Below are positions 10,435 to 20,410 of a DNA stretch of 64,000 bases, piece after piece. Source of the DNA: Shinisaurus crocodilurus (Eukaryota > Chordata > Lepidosauria > Squamata > Shinisauridae); NCBI GenBank assembly GCA_021292165.1, contig JAHFWL010000292.1, positions 62,001 through 126,000 of the forward strand, in the 5' to 3' direction. Each line of letters opens with the position of its first letter. Positions within the stretch are counted from its first letter, which is position 1. The notes beneath the pieces are model-generated. The model did not search any database, was not told the origin of the DNA, and saw nothing but the letters and a program-made list of their open reading frames with translations. The position numbers and the translations under genes were made by a program.

Positions 10435-11065
10435 ACGATACTGCGGCCTCTGTTTCTTCATTGCAGAATATCCAGGGGCCAAACCGGTGCGGGTTCTGGT
10501 GTGTGGACACAGCTTTGTTTTCTGGGCGGCTCGAAGGGCGGCAGCCTCGGGCCAAGGAACTCAGCTGGGAATTGGTCGAATGGCTGAAATCCACTGGTTG
10601 GGACACCGCAGCTTGCGGTGGCAGAGCTTACTTAAAACCCTGTTCAGGTCTGGCTTCAATGAGCAACCCCCACACTTGCTGGTGCTGCACCTTGGGGGAA
10701 ATGATTTAGGCTTACTCAAGAGTAAAGCCCTGGTACTGCAAGCGCTTGCAGATTTCCAAAACATCAAGGAAAGATGGCTGGCGGTCCAGATTGTTTGGTC
10801 TCACATCCTACCACGGCACTGCTGGAGGAACAACGCAAATCCCAGAATTATGAACAGAGCAGCCAGAAGGGTTAACAGAGAAATTGTGAAAGGACTGGGG
10901 GGTGAGGGTTATAATGTACCCCATCCTGATATTGTATTGGCCCGGAGGGAGCTGTACCGCAGTGATGGAATCCATTTGTCTGACAAAGGTCATGAGGTAT
11001 TTATCAAGGATCTGCAAAAGGCCCTGCTGGAACTTATACCTGGCAGGTGGGGGAGAGGGGACTAA
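10415..11065 (+). CDS. SGNH (GDSL-like) hydrolase of the Ngaro-like element
   Basis: 216 codons open, without any break. SGNH blocks are complete: VLVCGHSF with the nucleophile Ser33, the Gly block at WLGHRSL, LGGND (Asn96) and SDGIHLSDKG with the Asp184/His187 pair. The family removes acyl or acetyl groups; its role in Ngaro elements is unknown. The formal ATG lies inside the recombinase ORF, and the hydrolase homology starts only at about codon 19, right after a strong acceptor (CTCTGTTTCTTCATTGCAG, ending 10466). This suggests expression from a spliced RNA rather than from the ATG at 10415. It is the only undamaged ORF of the element. Confidence 0.8.
   Translation: MYTNFFERYCGLCFFIAEYPGAKPVRVLVCGHSFVFWAARRAAASGQGTQLGIGRMAEIHWLGHRSLRWQSLLKTLFRSGFNEQPPHLLVLHLGGNDLGLLKSKALVLQALADFQNIKERWLAVQIVWSHILPRHCWRNNANPRIMNRAARRVNREIVKGLGGEGYNVPHPDIVLARRELYRSDGIHLSDKGHEVFIKDLQKALLELIPGRWGRGD
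10448..10466 (+). promoter_or_regulatory. Probable 3' splice site upstream of the SGNH domain
   Basis: A pyrimidine-rich run followed by TTGCAG|AA. It sits exactly between the recombinase stop (10434) and the first conserved residues of the hydrolase (about 10484). The acceptor would enter the hydrolase frame in phase 1. No matching donor is proven; GTG|GTAAGC at 5649-5657 in the leader is a candidate. Confidence 0.5.
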
Positions 11066-11490
11066 GCAGGCGCTGGTCCCTCTCTGTGGCGGGTAAGTGC
11101 GGGTTAGGGTATTGATAGGGTGAGGTGAGCATCCCTGGCACCATTCAGGTGACAGGCGGTTTCAGGATGCCTCAGATGGATGGGTCAGTAGGCTCAGACA
11201 GCTGGGGGTCAGGAACGCCTGTGAGGCCTTTGTTCTCGCCAAGCTTGTTGTCCTGAGACTCCGAGAGGGAAAGTGCAAAATGGGGAGGCGGCGGATTTCC
11301 TCGCCACCTCCCGGTTTTTGATGCTCCGCCCAAGTGCATAACAGAGCGGCCTACGAGGCCAGAATAGAATAACCCGCACTCGATCCCTTTGCAGTTCATT
11401 GTATGTAAATATGTAAATAAACGTGGCCCAGTTAAACACCAACTGAGTGTCTCGATTCTTCATTTCCCACCTATACGTCCGCAATTGTGC
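11066..11490 (+). other. 3' region of the Ngaro-like element with polyadenylation signal
   Basis: Non-coding. AATAAA at 11416-11421 follows a GC-rich part. A short inverted pair occurs inside (AGTGCGGGTTA at 11095-11105 and its complement TAACCCGCACT at 11369-11379). The end (AACTGAGTGTCTCGATTCTT ... ACGTCCGCAA, 11443-11483) is inversely similar to the left end at 4117-4165 (TTGCGGACGT ... AGCGAGACTTACCAGTT). Confidence 0.55.
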
Positions 11491-12560
11491 ATCCTCTCCC
11501 TGACTTCTACAGGGTGGAGCATCAGCAAACAAATTTGCACCCGCGCCCAGTACCTCTGGCAACAAATTAAAGCAGAGTCTGGGAGGGTAAATGAATGACA
11601 TAACGATTTCATGTCATGGGTTAAGTGATTCTGCATGCTACGGGAGCAGGCAGAGAATGTGAGAAACGGATGCTCTTTTCAGCCATATCTCCCATAATAT
11701 TTAGTTTTGGTCTCAGGTAACAGGAGTGGGGAAGGCTGCCAATTGTTTGCGGTAAATGGAAAGAGACAAGAACAAAAATCAAGGATTGTGATCCATCATT
11801 GAGAAACCTGGAATTCTTCAACCTCTTTGAAGCATGTGAATTTCCATACATTTCCCTATTTTGCATCGTGTATTCTGCTTCTGAGCATGTTGGGGAATGG
11901 GAAACAACCCATGCAGGACACTGACCACTCTCTACAACATTTCCCTTGAGGGACTTTGGCCTCACCTTATGCAGCAATATACCAGCAAACCGCATTTCCC
12001 AATCCGAATGGTGTCGACAGGACAGCGGAGGAACTTGCAGGAGCCATGTCTAGCGACACACTCATCACGCCCCTTGACCGCTGCTCGGGTGTTCCCTGTG
12101 GAAAGAAATTGAGATGGTTGAGATGTTGGTTTTGGTGCAAAGCAGGATGAATGAGGGTTTGGGAGAAGGCAGATGTGGTGGGTCCAGATTAGAAGCCTGC
12201 TTCATACGTATGTTCCTTTCTCCTTCCACGGTCAAGGTGTGATCCCTAGTTTTGCAGGTTTGCAGCAAATTGCCTTGCTGTAAGTAAGACCTGTTGGTTA
12301 GAGCCTATGACAGTAGGAATATTTTATTTCACATAATATATTTCAGTACTGCCCAATTTCCAAAGTTCCATTACATATCAACTGTTGACCTAAAAACATA
12401 CAAACACAGAAACGTATAAACATATATAAAACAAACAATTACATACAAACAAACATGAAACCATTTACATACAAACATAATAACACAGAGACACACAGGC
12501 ACACAGGCCACTCACACCACACACACAAACAAATCTACACAATATCAACAAACTGAGAAA
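11491..12560. other. Unassigned non-coding stretch
   Basis: No coding frame or recognised element between 11491 and 12290. 12395-12540 is A/C-rich simple-like sequence (ACATACAAACA and CACACA runs) that may belong to the 3' UTR of the old L2-like LINE on minus that starts just to the right. Confidence 0.45.
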
Positions 12561-12879
12561 GGTCTCCCCCTTGTTGCCACATTCCGAGCGTGCCTTGGAG
12601 GAGGAACTCGGTGGAGGGCCTCAGACAATAGGCGTAGTATATGGGTAGGTTCATATCAGAGGTGCTCCATTAGGTATTGTGGTCATGAGCTATGCCAGGT
12701 CAAAACCTTCAATTTGGCTTGGAAACATACAGGCAGCGAGTGCAAGTGGGCCAGAATTGGGGCTCTATGTTCAGACCTTCTGGTCTCTGTTATCAATCTG
12801 GCTACTGCATTTTGTACAAGCTGCAAAGAAATATCTTCAAAGGTGTAGAGCACATTGCAGTAATCTAATGTGGAGATTA

Positions 12880-13206
12880 TCAGTCTGAAGCGAAGTTACC
12901 CCTGCCAAGATAGGGGTGCAGTGTAGCCACCAACCAAAGCGGGTAGAAGGCACTCCATGCCACGGTGGCCAGCTGAGCCTCAAGTGACAAAGATGGCTCC
13001 AGGAGGACCTCCAAGCTATGAACCTGCTCCTTCAGGGTGAGTGCAATCCCATTCAAAACAGAGACCAGAAGGTCTGAGTAGCCCCCTCCCATCTGGTCAG
13101 GAGAACCACCCGCTAACAGCATCTCAGCCTTGTCTGGATTGAGCTTCAATTCATTAGCCGTAATCCAGTCCATTGTTGCAGCCAGGCACTGATCTAGCAC
13201 ATCCAC
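12880..13206 (-). pseudogene. L2-like ORF, post-RT fragment
   Basis: 108 codons with ANELKLNPDKAEMLLAGGSP, ALTLKEQVHSLEVLLEPSLS and LEAQLATVAWSAFY, corresponding to KLNPDKTEVLLVGD through SMEAQVAAVSRAALY in the intact copy. Continues in broken form to about 12570. Confidence 0.75.
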
Positions 13207-13213
13207 AGCTTCA

Positions 13214-13298
13214 TCTAGTTTCCTGCATTGAGCAGGGGGTTGGACTCGATAGCCTTGTAGGCTCCTTCCAAATCTATGGTCTATGAATCTATGAATCT
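13214..13298 (+). mobile_element. CR1-type 3' tail (possibly from the 5S-headed SINE)
   Basis: CTAGTTTCCTGCATTGAGCA and the following 'ttggactcgatagccttgta' plus CTATGAATCTATGAATC. The opening CTAGTTTCC is shared with the 5S-headed SINE copies at 44226 and 51316, so this is probably a head-less SINE. Confidence 0.7.
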
Positions 13299-13515
13299 CA
13301 TGTCAGCGCACTTCAAAACTGTGGATGACCCCACCCAAAGGGTTCATGTAGACGTAAAATTGCTGGGACTTTGCTTTTCTATCCTTCTTAGACAGGAATC
13401 TCTCCCCCCACCCTTTTTTTTCTGTTCAGGCTTATCAGGGCAAAAGGGACTCTTTCTCCTCTCCAGAATACAGGGTGTGTTTGAACCATAGTGTAAGATA
13501 GTCTTCTATCTATTT

Positions 13516-14957
13516 CAGAAGAGATCCTCCCTGAAACTCAATATGGTTTCCGCCCCTCTAGAGGGACAGTAGACATGATTTTTACTGCACGTCAGCTCCA
13601 AGAAAAATGCCGGGAGCAAAATCAACCCCTTTATATGGCATTTATTGATCTGGCTAAGGCCTTTGATACTGTAGACCGTACAGCTCTCTGGACTATCCTT
13701 ATGAAAATTGGATGCCCCAATAAATTTGTGAATATCTTGCGACTTCTCCATGACAACATGACGGCAACGGTTTTGGACAACAACGGCTCTCATGGTGCTC
13801 CATTTAAAGTGGGATCAGGTGTTAAACAGGGATGTGTTATCGCCCCAACATTATTTGCCATTTTCATCGCCATGGTTTTACATCTTGTCAAGGGGAAACT
13901 TCCCACCGGTGTGGGAATTATATATCGAACAGATGGAAAGCTTTTTAATCTCAGCAGGCTGAAAGCAAAAAGTAAGGTAATTACAACCTCCGTTGTGGAA
14001 CTTCAGTATGCTGATGATAATGTGGTCTCCGCACATTCAGAGGATGATCTCCAAACTATCCTAAATGCTTTTGCAGAAGCATACGAAAAACTTGGTCTCT
14101 CACTTAACATCAAAAAAACCAAAGTGCTTCATCAGCAAGTGCAAGCCAATCCTTTGGTGATGCCATCTATCCAGCTTGGCGGGACAATACTGGAAAATGT
14201 TGATCATTTTCTCTATCTTGGCAGCTATCTTTCTGTTACAGCTAACATCGAGAGTGAAATCCAGCATCGTCTGAGCTCCGCAAGTGCCGCATTTTCTCGA
14301 ATGAAACATAGAGTGTTCGAGGATCGGGATATTTGTAAGAAGACCAAAACACTGGTTTATGAAGCCATTGTATTACCAACTTTATTGTATGCCTGCGAAA
14401 CATGGACTATCTATAAACGTCACTTCCACCTCCTTGAAAGGTTTCATCAATGTTGCCTCCGGAAAATCCTGCAAATTACTTGGGAAGATAGGCGAACAAA
14501 TGTCAGTGTACTGGAAGAAGCAAAGACTACTAGCATTGAAAAAATGATCCTTCAACGCCAACTTCAGTGGACCGGTCATGTTGTTCGAATGCCTGACTGC
14601 CGTCTCCCAAAGCAGTTACTTTACTCCCAACTCAAGGATGGAAAGCGGAATATCGGTGGTCAATATAAGAGGTTTAAAGATGTTCATAAGGCTAATCTAA
14701 AAAAATGCAATATAAACATCGAAAACTGGGAAGCTCTGGCCCATGAATGATCTAAATGGAGGTTGGCCTTTCACAAAGGTTCCATGGACTTTGAAGAAGC
14801 CCGAGTGCAAGGTGAAAGGGAGAAACGTGCTAAGCGAAAAGCACGTCAAATGAATCCTTTACAGGACCATCTTCTATCTGGTAACCTGTGTCCTCACTGT
14901 GGGAAGCTGTGTGGATCTAGAATTGGCCTCCACAGTCACTTACGGACCCATCGCTAG
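13516..14957 (+). pseudogene. RTE-like ORF: RT plus C-terminal zinc finger
   Basis: Open from about 13516 to 14957 except for one TGA at 14748-14750. The sister copy at 45195 has CGA (Arg) there, so the stop is a CpG-type C-to-T change. RT motifs: FIDLAKAFDTVDR (residues 23-35 from the Met at 13575), GVKQGCVIAPTLF, and YADD (145-148). The C-terminal region includes LLYACETWT and RRQLQW-type sequence; the last 25 residues hold LCPHCGKLCGSRIGLHSHLR, a C2H2-like finger. Only the 5' endonuclease is missing. Confidence 0.82.
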
Positions 14958-15035
14958 AGTCTACACAATCTTCTTTAGAATTTCCTCCTTTTATCCCGGA
15001 AGACAATCTTACTCGGTCACGAGTGATCGCCTGAT
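13516..15035 (+). mobile_element. RTE-like LINE (5' truncated), nearly open ORF
   Basis: Starts inside the RT domain (ILPETQYGFRPSRGTVDM) and runs through a C-terminal C2H2-like finger to the 3' end 'gacaatcttactcggtcacg' with a short TGA/TGATGATGA tail at about 15034. RT sequence, the RRQLQWTGHVVRMPD-like C-terminal region (here LQRQLQWTGHVVRMP) and a terminal finger are features of RTE/RTE-X-type vertebrate elements. It is inserted in the old L2-like LINE. Confidence 0.85.
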
Positions 15036-15044
15036 GATGATGAG

Positions 15045-15300
15045 TGTAAGGATATTTTGCTGCCTGACATCACTAGGTTTGCTTTACCAACAGGTAAGAC
15101 GCTGCACCTCCCCTGTATTTCATCTTCAATAAAACCACCCTTTTGTTTCTAGAGTCTGTGTGTGTAGGTTTGTTTAAGTGTAAAAGGAGCAAAGCGCACA
15201 CTTTCCCCCCATAACAGCGCAGTTTTTAACCCAGCCAAAGATCCTAAACCTTTCGTAAGAGTGTGGGGTTAGAGGGAATCTAGCGCCCAGAATTATCTAT
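15045..15300 (+). other. LTR-like fragment with polyadenylation signal (uncertain)
   Basis: Between the RTE tail and resumption of the L2-like LINE. Contains AATAAA at 15128-15133 followed by a GT-rich stretch, as at an RNA 3' end or an LTR R/U5 border. No coding part or second LTR was seen; 13300-13510 may be the other side of the same insert. Could equally be unrelated DNA. Confidence 0.3.
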
Positions 15301-17530
15301 CGTAACACGTAAAGATGGCACTTGGATCCAAATCCCCTAATGACCACTCTCTCAGCGGCTTCATATAGATGTCAAACAACATTGGGGACAAGATGGTATC
15401 CTTTGGAATCCTGTAGCACAATTGCCAAGGTTCCGAGGAATAGTCACCCAATCTTACTCTCTGAAATCGGCCCCGCTGGTAGGACTGGAACCACTGTAAC
15501 ACAGAGCCTCCGCTGCCCAACCTGCAAAGTCAATCTAGGAGGATATCATAGTCAATGGTATAGAAAGCCGCTGAGAGATCAAGTATAATTTAATGGGGTC
15601 GCACTCCCACTATCCTTCACCCGATAAAGGTCATTCATCAGGGTGACCAAGGCTGATTCAGTCCCATAACCAGGTTAAAACCCAGACTGGAATGGGTCTG
15701 GATAATCAGAATCCTCCGAGAGTGCCTGCAGTTGCTTCGCCATGACCCTCTCAAGAACCTTAACTAAGAAAGGGGTATTTGCAACTGGGTGGTAGTTATC
15801 AAATACGTTGGGTCCAGAGTGGGTTTTTTCAAGAGTGGTTGCACTACTGCCTCCTTACGGACAGCAAGAACCACCCCTTCATATAGAGATGCCTTTACCA
15901 CTCCCTGGACCCACCCAGCCAAACCCCCTCGGCTAGCTTTTATAAGCCTGGAGGGGCAAGGATTGAGAGGGCAAGTGGTCAGTCGCATTGTTGCAAGCAC
16001 CTTGCCTTGTCCACATCATCACGCTGCAGCAACTGAAAAAGATCCCACAAAATTGGGCAGATGGTGGCATCAGATACCTTGAGTGGAGCTGCACTAATGA
16101 CCGCATCAAGTTCACTGTGGAGATGAGTGATTTTGTCCTCAAAGTGCGATGCAAAAACGTCACCACGGGAATTTGAGGGGGCCAGGGCCCCATTCACGGG
16201 GGAGAGTGTTGACAGTCTCCAGACCACCCGAAAGAGCTCCACTGGATGGCTCTTTGAGGATGCAATGGAGCCAGCAAAGTAACGCTTCTTTGCTGACCAC
16301 ACTGCCTTGCAATAGGCATGATTATGCACTCTAGAGCATGCTCGGTCATCTTCGCTTCAAGCCTTACACCATTTGCACTCTAGCTGACATCCAGCCTGTT
16401 TCATTGACTGCAGCTCCCCAGTATACCAAGTAGCAGAGCGGGTTCTGCAGAGCCAGAGAGGGCACTCCAGAACGATCAATTTGATAGACCTCCACATCTC
16501 ACCATTGCACAGCGAGACCAGAACCTCGGCTGGATCACCAACTCTATCCAGTGGAAAATCCCCAAGAGCATTCAGAAATCCTTTGGATTCCATCAGTCTC
16601 CTGGGGCAAACTATCTGAATGGGCCCCCCACCGCTGCAGGAGGGAAGTAATGTCGTGAGTTCAAACCTCACCAGGAACTGGTCTGACTATGACAATGGGG
16701 TTACTTGGACCCCCCCTTTCTGGACTACCCATCTCACAGCTTGAAGGAAAGACCAAGTCAAGGGTATGCCCGGCTTCATGCGTTGGGTCAATAATAAACT
16801 GAGACAGCCCCATGGATGTCATGGAGGCCATGACATGAAGTCCCAAGCTGGAGCTTCAGAAGCAGCCTCAGCATGGAAACTAAAGTCACCCAGGACCACT
16901 GGCCTGGGTTCCTCCAACAACACACCTGAGACCACTTCTGCCAGCTTGGTCAGCGAGGATGCTGGGCAGCAGGGTGGGCGGTACACCAGCAGCATCCCCA
17001 ATCTGTCTCCATGGCCCAACACCAAGTGCAACCCCTCAAGGCCTGCTCCAAGTTGGAGTGGCTTCCTGGCGATAGAGATGGAACTTTGGTGAATCATGGC
17101 AACTCCCCCCCCCATCCCTCCAGCCTATGCTGGGTGCTGCACCGAGTACCAGGTGGGCAGAGCTGTGTCAGGCCTGGCCCACCCCGCTCACCCACCAAGT
17201 CTCAGTAATACACGCCAGATCGGCCTTCTCATCCACGATTAATCCATGAATGAGTGCGGTCCTATTGCAGACCGATCTGGCGTTAAACAGCAGCACCACA
17301 AGACAGGAGGGCTCAGTGGATGAGCTGCCAGATGCGTGAGAGCGAGAGGATGGGGGTAGAAGGGGAACCGTGTCTAAAGATCTGTAGCCCATTCTGCTCT
17401 GATGTCCCAGTCCCCTCCTCCTGCCAAATCTCCTTCTACCCCAAATCACTGGGGTGGCAGCCTCACCTCCATGGGTCCCTGCGTCAGGGCCTTCCCTGCA
17501 CATCCTGCCACGCCAACACTTTTCATGCAC
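15293..17530 (-). pseudogene. L2-like ORF, endonuclease and RT remnants
   Basis: Minus-strand fragments in at least four frames. Recognisable pieces: LLFNARSVCNRTALIHGLIV (start of an APE-type endonuclease), MLLVYRPPCC, VVLGDFSFHAEA, and the RT piece ending ILSPMLFDIYMKPL. The YADD box would fall in the interruption and is not present as such (the frame reads SAIFTCYDR). Non-functional. Confidence 0.75.
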
Positions 17531-17540
17531 TCTCAGTCCT

Positions 17541-18240
17541 CATTCACAACACAAACAAATCCACAGACGCGCAAAACCTCACATGCACCAAACATCATCC
17601 ACATCCACTCATATGTAATCAACCCAGCACAATCACAAAATGAATATAAAATTAATCCGGCAGCAACACAAACAGGCAGACAGGCATATGTAATAGGGAG
17701 GGAGAGGGGAAAAGAGGTGCGCTCTCACCCTCGTGGCACCCCAAAGGGGCAACCCAAAGGGGGGTGCCCTCTTTGGTGTTGCCCCCTTTGGGAACACCCC
17801 TGCCGGGGCAGCCCACCACCCTGCAGTGGGCTGGCTTTTAAAACTCAGGAGGCTGGTGGATCCCTAGGACCAGGAGCTTCCAACAGCCCTGATGGTGTTC
17901 TACTGTGGCAAGGGAAGATTACTGGAAGGCGGGGGAGGGTCATTTAGAAGCCAGGTCTTAAAGTGGTAAGGCAGTCCTCGTTCCCCAAACCCCAGAATCT
18001 CGTCACCGGGTATATATATTTATTGCTTAAACAGTATTAGAGAATATCAAAACTATGCAATCATGAAACAAGCAACTGTTAGAGAAAATGCAGAAGTGTA
18101 ATTCCGGTCCTCTATGCCGAGTTTAATTTTACATCATCAGCTGCTGCACAGTCCTCCAGGTTTACTCAGAAATTAGTCCTCCTGTGCGGAATCAGCCTGA
18201 GCTCCAGGTAAGTGTGCAAAGGACTGCAACTTGAGATCTC
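17541..18240. other. Probable 5' flank of the old L2-like LINE; otherwise unassigned
   Basis: 17541-17940 continues the LINE upstream on minus, with a small repeat-rich patch (CCCAAAGGGG-type motifs 17730-17800). 17990-18130 is AT-rich. No gene is seen. Confidence 0.4.
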
Positions 18241-18242
18241 AT

Positions 18243-18390
18243 TCTGAAGCAGCAATGACACCCGTCACTCTGTTTCAGCTGGACTCACGTCCAGTGTTCC
18301 ATACTTGCACCGAATTCACAGATGGAAATAAAGGCACGTGTATCACGGAACTGCTCCTCGCTTTACGCATTGCAGGAGGCTCTTCATTGC
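18243..18390 (-). pseudogene. Beta-defensin-like mature exon, broken (locus 1)
   Basis: Read on minus from an acceptor ...GACAGCAG|GC at 18391/18390. The start reads NEEP in the frame set by the upstream signal exon (phase 1). One base later the frame changes to QCVKRGAV, which has the C-x3-G-x2 opening of a beta-defensin core, and a further shift leads to SDGCHCCFRM with a terminal CC. In-frame stops occur, and the spacing between the third and fourth cysteines is too long. I read this as a decayed defensin exon 587 bases downstream of its signal exon; the assignment rests on context and the two cysteine ends. Confidence 0.42.
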
Positions 18391-18977
18391 CTGCTGTCTA
18401 TTATATTAATTTAGTCTGCAATAGGTTGTCCTGCACTGGCTTCTGTTTCGATGCAGGCTATGGGCTAAAGATCCAATATTACATGAGCAGAATTCAGGTT
18501 GCAGAATGGGAGTTCCCCTTCCCCTCCTCCTCCTGCACACACCCCAAATCTGATCTAGATTTGAGGGTTAAGGGAGGGGCCCGGGAAGGAGGGGATAATT
18601 TGTTCTATCAGTGGTGTCTGTTCCATTGGTGAAAGGACACTATCGCATACAATCCAGCGTTACTTGCCCTAAGTAAAAAATATCACAGCTTTCTTTTCTT
18701 TTTAAAATGAGAAAGTTTTAGTATAATCTTTCATCTCACAATGGTTCAGACTGTCCTTATGATAGAATAGCTGGAGGGGGATTTAGTAAGCATCCCACTA
18801 AACACTGGAAAAATACAGAGAATCCTTCCACTGGGTCCAGGAAGGTTTAGGATATAAACAGATTCATTTTCCACATGAGAAGTAATTTGCTAGCAACCAC
18901 TTTTTCTCCAACCCAGTTGAGCCATCATGCACCATCTAGTCTCAAAAACATTCCATTCCATTCTCCATCATGCTTAC

Positions 18978-19060
18978 CTGGACCAACCAGAAGCGAGAAG
19001 AAGAGAACTATGAAAAGAATGGACAAGACCTTCATGGTAGAAAGGTGTGTTTTGGAGCAA
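18978..19060 (-). CDS. Secretory signal exon, beta-defensin type (locus 1)
   Basis: Minus strand. Acceptor CCTCTCTTTCAG (19061-19072), 25 bases of 5' UTR, ATG at 19035-19033 in a good context (TACCATGA), then 19 codons MKVLSILFIVLFFSLLVGP and one base before the donor CCAG|GTAAGC (18978/18977). A leader of 19 codons plus one base, in phase 1 and ending before a Gly codon, is the arrangement of vertebrate beta-defensin signal exons. The hydrophobic core is intact. The downstream exon at 18243-18390 is broken, so the gene is probably dead unless another mature exon is used. It could instead be the leader of some other small secreted protein. Confidence 0.6.
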
Positions 19061-20410
19061 CTGAAAGAGAGGCGGTAAAAAGAGACACGTCATAATGCCA
19101 AGTAAGACACAAGCTCTTATTTGTCATCTAATACTGGCAGGAGAATTCAGTGGGAGAACGTGGGGAGGGGAGGATTAGACCTGTCACAAGTAAAAGGCTG
19201 TAGCAGCCTCTTTTGGCCACACCTGGCTGAGCTGTAGTCATTCCTTCCTGACTACCAACCCCGGTATTGTATACATGACTCAAATCCTGTTCACATCTGC
19301 TCAGAAACCAGCCTCACTGAGTTCAGTGGGGTCAGATCTCAGGGAAGTGTCTTTAGGATCAAAGCCTAGAAACTCTCAAGGTGCTAAGGAGTGATCGCTC
19401 TGCCTCTTTCTGTGGCACGCTTCGCTTTCAATCCCTCTCCCGGCATTTACTTCTACATACACTGTGCCTGTGGCCATATGGTGCAGCCTTCTTTGAAATT
19501 CATGCTATGCATTGCATTGACCATGGAGATCACATGCTGTAGTTCAGACTGCAGATGGGAGGGTCTCCTAAGAATGAATCCTCCCCGCATGTAAAAGGAT
19601 CATTTCATGCAGTGCAGTGCCACATCAAGGTCAGAGCTATGCTAGACTTTTCTCCCTGCTATGCTGCTACAGTACTACGAAGTGAGCACAAAACAACAAC
19701 AAGAAGAACACAATAAAATGCAGAGAAAGATGTAAAGAAAGATAAAATGCAGAGAAAGATAGCAGCCTTATAAAAGATGTACCTCTTAGGATGCTAACCA
19801 AGATGTCAGAGTCAAACATGACATGGGAACAAGCAAAGGGGTTCACATTTAATTTGCAGAGCGTCCTTATTCACCTCCTGACCTGATTGTGGGTAGTGGT
19901 GAAACCCTCAAATTGGTGGAGAATTCTTTTTCATGAAGAATTCATGTTCTTCTGTTTGATCCAGAAACCACACTGCTATAGTGTGGACTCCCAGGTAAGT
20001 GTGCTTAATCTGGGTAAGTATCAATGGTTCCAAATTGGATTAAAACAGGGGGGAAAACAATCTACAAGTGGGGATACGCAAAGAATTGTGCATGAATGGA
20101 AGGACCACAAAAGGTCTCTCTATACTTTTACAACCTGATTTCTTACAGTGAAATATTACTGTTTTCTACAGTGGCCCTGTAATACTCACAGTCCTCTAAG
20201 ATTCCAGCATGGGACAAAGATACTCCAGCTGTTTGTAAATCAGGCGTTTCTTGGTTCAACTCACGGTTTCCGGCAGACAATGTCATGGCCACTTCTAATC
20301 CCCTTATGTTCTTTACTACTGCAACGTGTCCTCCTGCCACTGGCTCCATTTTAACTGTTCCAGTATTTCATGAACATTGCCTGCCTTGACATACTTAGCA
20401 AAGAGTTCAG
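19061..20410. other. Unassigned; possible promoter side of defensin locus 1
   Basis: No coding region recognised. 19680-19770 contains a short duplicated AAAATGCAGAGAAAGAT. 19985-20010 has a MITE-like CTCCCAGGTAAGTGTGC fragment. A small open frame at 20143-20349 on minus has no domain I know. Confidence 0.4.

Larger units (their letters stand above)
4112..11490 (+). mobile_element. Ngaro-like tyrosine-recombinase retrotransposon
   Basis: A nearly full-length YR retrotransposon: GC-rich leader, gag-like ORF, CCHH/CCCH-finger end of gag, RT with YLDD, RNase H, tyrosine recombinase, then an SGNH hydrolase and an AATAAA (11416-11421). DIRS and Ngaro elements share the RT-RH-YR core; the downstream SGNH hydrolase is characteristic of Ngaro. 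There is no DDE integrase and no LTR. Decay is light: an in-frame TAA at 7519-7521, TGA at 9245-9247 and 9952-9954, and frame shifts near 7690, 8155 and 9540. The ends show diverged inverted similarity (left 4112-4165, right 11443-11485) rather than obvious split direct repeats, so the exact boundaries are uncertain by tens of bases. Confidence 0.85.
12560..17540 (-). mobile_element. Old L2-like LINE, split by later insertions
   Basis: Read on minus, two blocks align in order with the long ORF at 38768-41584. The 5' part (17530 down to about 15300) carries endonuclease (LLFNARSV, VVLGDFSFHAEA) and RT pieces (ILSPMLFDIYMKPL near 15390). The 3' part (13206 down to about 12570) resumes with ANELKLNPDKAEMLLAG and the C-terminal region. 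The gap is filled by CR1/SINE tail, RTE LINE and LTR-like sequence (13214-15300). Many stops and frame shifts show a long-dead copy. Confidence 0.8.

Noticed and set aside
15045..15300. Endogenous retrovirus LTR
   Set aside because: Only an AATAAA and GT-rich stretch; no second LTR, primer site or coding part, so kept only as a low-confidence LTR-like fragment.
20143..20349. Small minus-strand ORF as a gag-like gene
   Set aside because: 68 codons without a domain or flanking element; overlapping plus-strand ORF of equal length.
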